The notes under the pieces were generated by a model. That model saw only the letters and a list, made by a program, of their open reading frames with translations. It ran no database searches and was not told the DNA's origin. DNA of 64,000 bases from Ceratopteris richardii. Its lineage: Eukaryota; Streptophyta; Polypodiopsida; Polypodiales; Pteridaceae. The first letter of the stretch is position 1; each line of letters opens with the position of its first letter. The stretch is from assembly GCA_020310875.1 (NCBI GenBank), contig CM035437.1:52467027-52531026 (forward strand), given 5' to 3'. Positions 1 through 9,284 of this stretch are shown in pieces. Position numbers and translations under genes: made by a program.

Positions 1-2250
1 ATCATGGATACCATGCTCCATCCTTACAATGATGCGGGAGACTTGTTATCTACAGTATCAATTGGTGGGTTGTATCTTTGCTGCTCTAGGTATTCTCTTC
101 TCTGCATTAGTGCTTCAGCATAACTTGCTAAGCAAATCTTCATGCCACAATATAAGTACAAAAGGATCTAGTTGATGTTGCACTCCATGAAATATTGGAC
201 TTCTGGTTGGAAGGTTTTAGTGCTTTAGGAGCGTGGAGGGTTGCTGTGTATGACTACACTACCTCGGGATCGTGTCCTCGCCACTTACTATCACTCATTA
301 GTAATGACGAGAAGTTTGGAATTTGAGAAGTAAGGCTTTGTGATGTTTGTTTCATGACGATTGCAGGTGTTCGATTGTCTGCACTATAGGGTCTGGCGAT
401 AATTGTAATATATAAACGATTATGTTAATGCCTTTTTGGTAACATATGCATAAACATTTGCGGTAATGACCTTGGTATATTGACAACCGCCATTTCTTGT
501 TAACATTCACATTGCTCAAGTTGTGTCACATAAAGTTCATTCTACAAGAACACCTTAGCAATCTAACTTGGACACTATGCATACGAGTATTTCTATTCAT
601 GATCTCCAAATCGCTCTACATGGGGTATCCTATTCTTCAAAGGACATATGCTCTAAATCTTATAACTAGTAGCATGACATGTGAGGGGAACATACTCAGT
701 GTTGGTAAGAAATGCTAGAAATGCCATAGGGGGGTTTCTTTTGTTTACTTAAAGTTTGAGTGCTTCCGTGCCCCTTTTAAGCTTGCTCGACCTCAAAAAC
801 TTGTTTGCAGAGTTGTATGCTCATATTAGCCATTGTGCAAATTCTTGACTTTGCTCTTAAGATTTACACAGGTTTTGATGAATCTTTGGAGCTTCTACAT
901 CCATGATAACTTGATTCTTGGTTTTGTTTTCTGACTACCCATGAATTCTTGAATGAGGCACTTTTGGCCTTGGGGGGTGCATGCACTACTCTTTTGGAGA
1001 TCACCATCACTCTTAGGGATGTCATGCTGCAGCCACGATGGTGTAAGGCTAGGGGACACATGTGTTCTAGGTGGTATTGTAAGGCCATCCTTGGCACACC
1101 TTGGACTTGAGGGGTGAAACCCCTTTTGCCCACTTTCATCCCATGCTCTGTTGATGTTTAAGAGTGTCCATGTTTTCATTTATGTTCCTCACCATCCCAT
1201 GCTATGGTGCTTATGCAGGCTCCACAATCCCCTGTGATCTTTTGAAGGTTTTTTTTATCCTCTACCAAGGAGTGTTACACATGTTGGATCAGAAGATTGC
1301 TGAATTCTTTAACCCCCTAATATCTGTGCATTTATCTTCTTCCTTGATGAAAAGCTTGCAGGTTTGAAAGCAGAAGGATGTTGCTTCCAGGTCTTGTGAT
1401 GTTTCTACTTCGTGCTTGTCATAATTATTGGAAATGGAGAAAATTTCTTGTTTCTTCCTCTATATGTTGGGTTTGCATATGATCACGTAGGTTTGAAAGG
1501 AAATGTGTGTTGATGCATGAATGTTGTGCTAAGCTTGGCTTGCTCCAGGAGAGTGTCTTCTCAATATTTTAGGCATAGAAACTAAAGGGTTTATCCAATT
1601 CGTTTTGATCTAGCATTGGTATGAATGATGCTTGATATCCATTGGCCCACTAACAAAAAGGAGCTACAATACTACACAACTCTTGCTACTTGCAAATACA
1701 TCTCTTTTGATTCCACTCTTTATTGATGCAAGTGGCTGCTTTTAGAAAAATTCCTGGGTTGTGTGCATATTGCTTATACTTTAAAATGTTCTTCATGATG
1801 TAAGCATGCATTATTTACAAAGATATTTTCAAGAGAACATGCACATAGGGGGTTGAAAGTTTTCAGACCTGAACTAAATGTGAAGTCATAAATGAGTGAT
1901 TGTTTTTTGCTAGAGAAGTAACTCTCTAGTTTCACAAAGCTCATTTAAGGATTATGTTTTGCATTACAGGTCAAACACATTTAGAACATTGATCCTTCTT
2001 ACCTCCTATAGATGATTTGCTACTTTGCTTTGCAGGAATAGTATTGGATAAGTTGTTGCATCTCATGAATGTTTGTAAAATGACAAGACTCATAATGTTG
2101 CACTATTGTCTATTCATTTTATGAGCACATCTCATGTTAAATTGCAAGCTTGATTGGCCAGGAGCATAGTATAAATGTGGTCAGGAACATAAGTTAATCA
2201 TGATACCACATTCTAGATAATGCATTATGTCACTCACTTGGAAATAACAG
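1..2250. other. No recognisable gene
   Basis: Both strands were read. Open stretches are short (under about 95 codons), overlap each other in different frames and show no known motif. Composition is AT-rich with scattered T-runs. I recognise no repeat ends, RNA gene or splice-linked exon series. It could be old repeat debris or an intergenic or intronic spacer. The last few hundred bases grade into the 3' end of the LTR element that follows. Confidence 0.6.
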
Positions 2251-2434
2251 ATTATGGCATCATTTTTTGGAGTGCAGGAGCTCTTCTCATTAGAAGAGCA
2301 AGGCCTAAGTGAAAGATGTTCCCTGAAGCAGAAACTAAACATGGAATTACATTTTGTTGCTATTTCTTTTCAAATTCAGTCTACTTGTTGTGTATGTTTA
2401 CATTTTAGGTGTTGGAGCTTTGAAAGAGGGCACA

Positions 2435-2600
2435 TTGGATGGAGGCTGGGCTGACTGCCCCCAAGGGGATTGTGTCACTCAGCATTACAGGCTTGAAAGA
2501 CTTGCAGACTTACAAATTTGGATGGAGGCTGGGCTGACTGCCCCCCAAGGGGATTGTGTCGCTCAGCATTGCTGGGATGAAGATTTGAAGGAAGACGGCT
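2435..2600 (+). repeat. 83-bp tandem duplication in element F
   Basis: A block starting TTGGATGGAGGCTGGGCTGA at 2435 recurs at 2518 with only a few changes across about 52 bp (through CTCAGCATT), giving an 83-bp period. A weaker third echo follows near 2620 (GCAGCCTTGAAA, then GGAGCTGCTG). It lies 120-280 bp upstream of the purine tract, so it belongs to the 3' untranslated part of element F. Confidence 0.8.
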
Positions 2601-2720
2601 TGCTGATTCAAAAGATTTGCAGCCTTGAAAAATTCAGATTGGAGCTGCTGCGTATTTGAAGAGTTGAAGACTCCAAACTCTTAGCTTTGTCGAGGACGAC
2701 AAAGTCTAGGAGGAGGAGGG

Positions 2721-3300
2721 TGTTGTTAATTGGGTTGCCCACAATTTCCTCATGCAATGGCATCCTCTAGATTTCCTAAAAATACCTCTTTTTTGTATTT
2801 AGGAGATGTCCATATGAACACTCTCCTAAGCCCCTTTTTTGATAGTTGCTTTAGACTATGGTTTTGATGCCCCTCTCAAATAAAGCATCTTTTTGACACA
2901 CATGTATAAAACCCACGTAGAAGTTTTTCCACGCCTATATTTCTCTCTTGAAGAGAGTGGGTTGTTAGACAATATCTACAAAGATTTAGAGAGATATGAG
3001 CATGTGCCCTTTTTGACTAGTCAAAAAGAGCACACGGGAGAATGTGCTTAGCCTATAAGTATGGGCTCATTTCTTGTAAAAGGAGGGCTTTTGGTCGTGC
3101 TCTCATGTAAAATCCTTTCAATGGAAGAACTCTCCTTTCTCTTAAGGCTTTGTGCATATATGTATTTAGTCTTGGAGAGTGTGAGAGTGAGGTGTGTGTG
3201 CATGCTAGCATTTTCCTTTGTGTGTAAGTAGAGTGTTGCAATTGTCTTGTATTTTACATATGTGACTAGGATCCTTGACTCCCATTGCTCCATATTTTCA
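2721..3300 (+). repeat. Putative 3' LTR of element F (right end uncertain)
   Basis: It begins TGTTGTTAATTG directly after the purine tract. Inside are AATAAA-like and TATAAA-like signals and no coding. Candidate right edges lie around 3290-3310, but without a second LTR or target duplication the end cannot be fixed. Bases from there to 3445 are unassigned, and at about 3446 the gypsy copy A begins. Confidence 0.45.
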
Positions 3301-3479
3301 AGCATGTGGCATAGCTGCGGGCTGATGGCCAATGACTTGAACATGGTGGAGGATGGGGTGGATGAAAGGAGAGTCTTTCTTGGGCCTTCCTTCTTGCTTC
3401 CATGCAAGGTGGTGTGGGTCTTGGCTCCCAAGGGCATACTATAACAACAGAGGGAGAAGAAGGAAACACCTATCTCCCC

Positions 3480-3775
3480 ATCACTCATTAGGGCTACACA
3501 ACCAAGGCCATTTTGGACTCAGGTGCAGGAGTTGCAATTGTTACCACTTCCTTATGGAAACGATGGGGCAAGCCAGCTCTCAGGCCAACGAGAATGAAAT
3601 TGCAGATGGCTGACGGGCACATAGAAAGACCCTTAGGACTACTAGAGGGGATAACTCTCACTACTTGTGGTGTAGAGTTTGAGCACACATTTGCTATCTG
3701 TGACTTTAGCAAAAATCAAGCCTATGAGATGATTTTGGGAAGACCATTTATGCGGCAGTTGCAAGTGGTATAGGA
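3480..3775 (+). pseudogene. First retropepsin (gag-pol aspartic protease), copy A
   Basis: The domain matures the Gag-Pol polyprotein in this element class. The translated stretch shows the catalytic Asp-Ser-Gly-Ala with Asp codon at 3516-3518, the LQMADG block, and the family's second signature ILGRPF before the end. The same domain is at 17.9 kb (copy C), 36.8-37.1 kb (copy B) and 53.4-53.7 kb (copy D), nearly identical. It is followed by an acidic linker of about 300 residues before RT. It belongs to a broken element. Confidence 0.9.
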
Positions 3776-4619
3776 TTGGGGAACCAATTCCTTGTATTTG
3801 CAGCACTTAGGTGTTACAACCAAAGTCAATCTCAAGGATTAGTCTCATAGAGATGTCCCTCCTATCCAATGGAACCCCATCCATAGAGCCAAAGATTATA
3901 CGGAATCGGTGCATTCCCTAGGATCAGGATCCTCATGGATGCATGAAGACACTCACTTGTGGATGTGTAAGGTAGCAGTAGAAGAAGAGAAGAGAGAAAA
4001 AGCCAGGGAGGTAGGTGCAAAAGAAACCCATAGATAAATCCAAGACCCAGCCTATGCACCTGTAGTCTTTCCTGACGAAGAATTTGAACCCCACGACTGG
4101 GCAGAAATCCTAGCAACAATGGATGTAACCATCAATGAAGAACAATGGACACCTCACTGTGATGAAGATGGCTATGACATTTCAGTCTTCTCCATAGAGC
4201 CAATCATGGGAGAGGCAGTTCTAGAAGAATGCGAACCTAGCCCTGATGCATTTGAAGATGCGAGTGACTCCGATCTAGAGTCAATCATTATGGACCCACC
4301 TTTTGCATCAGATGAAGAATATTTCTATGAAGTAGAATTTCAACCCCAGAGTCACGGGGAGCTTACGAAGGATGTAAGGCTAGCCACACATGTAACCTCT
4401 AAGGAAGAAGGAAAGGAAAGAAAGAAGAGAGAAGTCACACCAGAAGAGGAAGAATCTTTGTTTGAGGTCCCAGAAAATTTTAAGAAGTATGAGATAGATG
4501 ACAGGAGAGTCATGATTAGAATGCCTAAACGAGAGGCACAATCGGGAGAGGCCTATGATAACAAAGAAACCACCAAGAAAATAGTGGTAGCCATAGAAGA
4601 AGGAGAAGAGAGGTGCACT

Positions 4620-6060
4620 TACATAGGACATGACCTCACTGAGGAAGAGGAGCATGAGCTGATAGTCTTTCTAAGAGAATATAGAGATGTATTCGCTTGG
4701 AGTTACAAGGATTTGAAAGGAGTGGACCCGGACATATGCTCACATACGATTCCCATGACCACAGAGGCCAGACCCTCAAAACAAAAGCCATACATATACA
4801 ATGACAACTATGCTGCCAAGATCAAAGAAGAGATAGACCGCTTGGTTGAAGCTGGATTTATCTATGAAATTGAGCACACTGAATGGGTATCCCCCATTAT
4901 AGTGGTGCCCAAGAAGAACGGCAAATTACGAGTATGCATTAACTTGAAGAAGGTTAACGCAGCCACGATCAGGGATAATTACCCGCTTCCTATCACTGAG
5001 CATCTATTAGAAAGGGTGACAGGCAAGGAAGTGTACAACTTCCTAGATGGGTTCTCTGGCTACAATCAAGTGGCCATTGCACCAGAAGATCAGCATAAAA
5101 TGGCTTTTGCCACAGAGTGGGGCATATTCACTTTTAGGGTAATGCCATTCGGGCTTACCAATGCTCCCGCAACCTTCCAGAGATTGATGTGCCATGTGTT
5201 TAAAGAGTTCCTGAGAAAGAACGTGGAAGTCTATGTTGATGATCTCTGTGCTCATTCCAACATTAGACAAACACATATACCTGAACTCAGGCAAATCTTT
5301 GACAAATGTAGAGAATATCAAGTCTGCCTGAACCCAAAAAAGTGCGCTTTCATGGTCAAGCAAGGCAAGATTTTAGGACACATAGTGTCAAAGAACGGCA
5401 TCTCCACTGACGAAGAGAAGGTGAGGGCTATTGTAGAACTACCTAGGCCAAAGAATGTCAAGGAAGTGCAAGCTTTCATGGGGCATTGTGGTTATTACCG
5501 ACGTTTCATTCACATGTATGCCATCATTGCAAAGCCTCTGTACGGACTTCTGACAAACTTTGAGTGGACTGAGGAATGTGAGAACTCTTTCAATGAGCTC
5601 AAATGGCGATTATGCTCAACACCAATCTTGACTACACCAGATTGGAATAAGCCCTTCCATGTGCATGTGGATGCATCCAATTATGCCATTGGATGTGTGC
5701 TTCCACAACCTACTGGTGAAGGTAATATGGATCTTCCCATTGCCTATGCGAGTAGACAGTTGAATGCAGCTGAGCGAAACTATACCACTACCGAACGAGA
5801 GGGGTTGGGCATGGTGTATGCGGTTAAAAAGTTTAGACATTATTTGCTTGCAAATAAGTTTAAATTTTTTACTGATCATCAAGCTCTACTATACTTGGTA
5901 AACAAGCCATGCAACATAGGTAGATTGGTGAGATGGTTCCTCTTACTAATGGAATATGACTTTGAGGTAGTGGTGAGAAAAGGCAAGACTCATTTGAGAG
6001 CAGATCATCTCTCTAGGCTCACATCTGGAGAAGCCCCACAAGGAGTATCAGATCATCTTC
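4620..6060 (+). pseudogene. Reverse transcriptase and RNase H, copy A
   Basis: RT copies the element RNA and RNase H removes the RNA strand. Visible are the finger motif AGFIYEIEHTEWVSPIIVVP near 4850, the LDGFSGYNQ block near 5045, the MPFGLTNAPATFQ block near 5140 and the catalytic YVDD at 5232-5243. RNase H begins at about 5657 (HVDASNYAIG), with ERNYTTTERE near 5780 and the FFTDHQAL motif near 5868, and closes with LRADHLSRL near 6000. An acidic linker rich in Glu precedes RT. Lineage by RT style is a plant Ty3/gypsy (Athila/Tat-like by its PBS, see copies B and D), not a chromovirus; this placement is inference. Confidence 0.95.
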
Positions 6061-6279
6061 CCGATGCTTACTTGTTTAATTTGGAAGTAATACCTTAGTG
6101 GGCTAAGCCATTAGTGCCAGTATTGACATACGGCCTAACCACCCAGTAATAAACACTCAAAGTAGAGAGGTAGTAAAAGCCCAGAAGTACCATATCATGG
6201 CAGGAAGCATGTACAAACAGACAGATCAAGGGATCTTGGCTTGTTGTGTAGAAGAGGACGAGTACACTAAATGGTTGCA

Positions 6280-7700
6280 TTTAGCACATGTAGGTGCATT
6301 AGAGCAACACTACTCGAAGCAACGAACCTTACAAACACTAAGGAGACTCGGAGTGCATTGGCCGACTATGGAGGCTGATGTCCAAAAGTTGTGCAAGGAA
6401 TGCCCAATCTGCTGCACTAAACCACCTGTGGAACATGCCACTCTTTATCAAGTGTCCATAGTGCCAGATTGGAGTGAACCACTAGTATCCTTCTTAAGGA
6501 TGAAAACATTCCCTCCAGACATGACTCTGGCTAGGCAAAGGAGTTTAGAACAAGAAGCCCAGGATTATTCACTCATTGGTGATAATCTATACAAGCGTGG
6601 TAAAGATGGTTACCTGAGACTATGTGTCCATGAGAGTGAATATCTCAAAATCTTGGATACTGCTCACCAAGGTGTAGCAGGGGGACACTTTGGACCAGAT
6701 CGGGTAATCAAGGCAATACTATTTGTGGGCTTTTGGTGGCCAACCCTTCACATGGATGCACATACCTATGTGAAACGGTGTGATGATTGTCAGAGAACTC
6801 AGTACCCTATACGCAAAGATGAGATGCCATTGAAGCCTATGATGGGCGGACGTGCGTTCTCTAAATGGGGAATAGACTTTGTTGGTCCTATTAATCCCCC
6901 TGCTAAGGGTTCACATGCTGAATATATCATCGTGGCCACAGACTATCTAACCAAGTGGGTAGAAGTGAAAGCTACTACAAAAAATGATGCTCAAACAACA
7001 GCAAAGTTCTTATTTGAAAATGTATTCACGAGGTACGGATTGCCAATAGAGTTGGTGAGTGATAGAGGCACACACTTCTTGAATGAAGTCATAGAAAACC
7101 TTCTCCAAGAATTCTTGGTGATACATAAGAAATCGGCCCCCTATCATCCACAAGCTAATGGCCAGGCTGAGAGCATTAATAAGATCTTATGCAATGTGTT
7201 GACTAAACTAGTGAACAATAAACGCTCTGATTGGGACAAACAGCTACACCATGCTCTTTGGGCATACCGAGTTGCCTATAAAACGGTACTCCAAGCCACC
7301 CCCTTTCAGATGGTATTTGACCAAAATGTTGTGCTACCTCTGGACTTTTTGATACCTACATTGAAGGTAGCACAAGAGCATGACTGGACAGGCCATGAAC
7401 TCTCCTCTCGAATCTTTGATCTTGAACGTCTAGGCAAAACACGATTGAGAGCTGCAGCAGGAATCTATGCAGCGAAGAAGAGGCAAAAGGCATATTTTGA
7501 TACACATGTGAAGGATAAAGGCTTGAAAGCAGGCGACCTAGTCCTAGTCTACACATTGAAGCAACATGCACGGAAGTTAGAGAAGAGAGGTTACGGGCCA
7601 ATGATTATCAATAGAATCTCCACAAGTGGCGCAGTTCAACTAGCCACTCTAGAGGGTGATATTCTACCAAGTTACATCAGTGGATGCAGAGTCAAGTTAT
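6280..7700 (+). pseudogene. Integrase with two HHCC zinc modules, copy A
   Basis: The integrase inserts the cDNA. The core has Asp at 6875-6877, Asp at 7061-7063 and Glu at 7169-7171, that is D-x61-D-x35-E. Upstream lies the usual HHCC module (first His 6665, last Cys 6788). A further HHCC module precedes it (first His 6287, last Cys 6410). Both have the same spacing, H-x6-H-x30-C-x2-C, and begin 126 residues apart. After the core comes a GPY/F-like part (KRGYGPMIINRIS near 7585) and then a basic Lys/Glu/Arg-rich helix. The doubled module also occurs in copies B and D. Confidence 0.93.
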
Positions 7701-7899
7701 ATCAAGAACCCCTCACTAAAGAGATGCTAAATCGACTCAACAATGCCAAGAAACGTAAAGAAGAAGAGAAACGAATTAGAGAAGAAGCACAGGCAGAAGC
7801 TTTAGAACGCATCCGACGAATGAAATTGAGGAGACAAAGCAGAGACCCGCCTATGCCTGACACTCACGAATCTGTAGGCTATCCTATGGCCATGTGCGA

Positions 7900-8320
7900 G
7901 ACTTCAGGTGGGCATTCCCATAGAATAATCGACCGATGGCCTTTTGTAACCCTAGGAGTAGGACAAGGAAAGGGTGCAAAGACTGTAAGAGCTTTGATTG
8001 ACTCAGGTGCATCCACTAGTGCTGTCAAGTTGTCTTACTGTCAAGAATTGAAATTAACTGTCAATCCTATAGAAGCATATCTCATAGGATTGGGAGGTGT
8101 GGAAACCCCTTGCATGGGCGAGGTGGATCTTCCCATCTCCATTCAAGACGAAGTGATGACAGTTTAAGTACTAGTGTGTCAAGATGAGGACCTCACTGAG
8201 CCTCTTGTCTTGGGTCAGGACTGGATCTATGATCATGCAGTCAACCTCAACCTAAGAAGTGGACTTCTTCAGGTATGGGTAGATCATAGCCGAATTACAG
8301 TTGAATTGGAAAATGAAGCA
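7900..8320 (+). pseudogene. Second retropepsin-like domain downstream of integrase, copy A
   Basis: A second aspartic-protease fold is predicted after integrase. ALIDSGAST has its Asp codon at 8000-8002. It is followed by a Gly-rich GLGGVET flap-like stretch and the closing signature LVLGQDW near 8205, typical of retropepsin ends (hydrophobic-hydrophobic-Gly). It differs in sequence from the first protease at 3480-3775, so it is not a simple recent duplication. The same domain is in copies B and D at the same place. Its function is unknown; it could be a second processing enzyme or a repurposed dimerisation domain. Confidence 0.82.
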
Positions 8321-8329
8321 CTCAAGGAA

Positions 8330-9075
8330 CTAGGCAAGGCACAAACTCTTGGTCCTTCCAGGGGTGCACATGAAGTTGACAATGCTATTTTTGTCCAAAA
8401 CTATATGATGCAGAAAGAGGCTTGTCTCGACAACGGAGCCAGGGAGAGGACGGAACTCCCTTCTTTTCCAAAGACCAGAAGGTTGCAACAACCAACGGCA
8501 AATCAAATACAGAAGAAGCAGAACACTACCTATACGAGATGCCAAAAAAAGGAGCAAAGCAGATTATTTCAGCCATGGAAACAAGTATGGAGGCGAAAAG
8601 GCGAATACCCTGTTCAGACCAGGCCGACCCCACGGCCAAAACCTCTTATTAGTAGTCAACAACACGACACTAATAAGAAGTCCTTCATTAATTCTTCTGC
8701 GAAAGTGAAGTCTATTTGGGTACCCAAGAAGTCAATGAAGGCCAGCCCACAATCACGATAAATCTGGGTGCCTAAGGCTTGCTTGCGGGCTCAAATAGCT
8801 ACACCAAGGCCACAACCGGTACAACATGTTTCACTCACTCGAACATCTGAGGCCCAGTCTTACACATCACGCAGAGACACATATTCTTCCATGAGCACAA
8901 GTAGAATCACTTGTAAATGGGTCCCTAAAAAGCCTCATCTTCAAGCAGATACCCCTATCAAACTCTTTAGAGTCTCCACAAAATTAAGATCAAAGCCCAT
9001 CCACTGCATTTGGCAACCTAAAACTTGTAATAAACCCCCGGACCCCAGTTGTAAATCCATGCCCACCTACTAACT
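8330..9075 (+). pseudogene. Basic pol tail with four W-x-P-K motifs, copy A
   Basis: A Lys/Arg/Gln/Ser-rich tail carries four Trp-x-Pro-Lys motifs whose Trp codons are at 8717, 8765, 8918 and 9011 (WVPK, WVPK, WVPK, WQPK). Two of them have a Cys two residues after the Lys. Copy D has the same four motifs with identical spacing of 48, 153 and 93 bp, and copies B and C retain members. I do not recognise a domain. A nucleic-acid-binding or chromatin-contacting tail is conceivable from the charge, but this is only inference. Confidence 0.75.
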
Positions 9076-9234
9076 ACGTCACTCTCACACTACATCATTC
9101 CACTTAGTTCTTAGGTCCACCCAATTCCTAACTACACCCACAAGCACCGAGCACTTATTAACCTACTAATCTCTCCCGAACCTCATGATAATGTTGTAAT
9201 GGGGACAAAAATGGTTCTATCTTGTCCTTTACAA

Positions 9235-9263
9235 TGTTAACACATGTTTCTATATTCTCACAG
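9235..9263 (+). promoter_or_regulatory. Putative splice acceptor before aORF, copy A
   Basis: A pyrimidine-rich stretch ending TTCTCACAG (AG at 9262-9263) lies 21 bp before the aORF start codon at 9285. Copy D (AG at 59167-59168) and copy B (acceptor edge at 24829, minus strand) carry the same TATATTCTCACAG. Its conservation in a non-coding spacer suggests that the aORF is made from a spliced subgenomic RNA, as known for env-like ORFs of plant gypsy elements. The donor was not identified. Confidence 0.6.
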
Positions 9264-9284
9264 AACCAGGAGGCAAGAAGTAAC

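Larger units (their letters stand above)
2250..3300 (+). mobile_element. Element F: 3' remnant of an LTR retrotransposon
   Basis: A purine-rich tract (about 2709-2720) is followed at once by TGTTG at 2721, the usual layout of polypurine tract and 3' LTR start. The bases just before it, a short inverted GTCGAGGACGAC-like stretch, resemble the 3' ends of plant gypsy elements. The downstream 500-600 bp are T-rich, non-coding and carry TATA-like motifs (TATAAA at 2905), as LTRs do. The right end was not fixed, no second LTR lies in the window and no pol domain is visible upstream. It is unrelated to the LTRs of copies A, B and D. Family assignment is open. Confidence 0.5.

Noticed and set aside
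864-1179. Two overlapping minus-strand open stretches of 91 and 94 codons
   Set aside because: They overlap in different frames, carry no recognisable motif and have no supporting context; likely chance.
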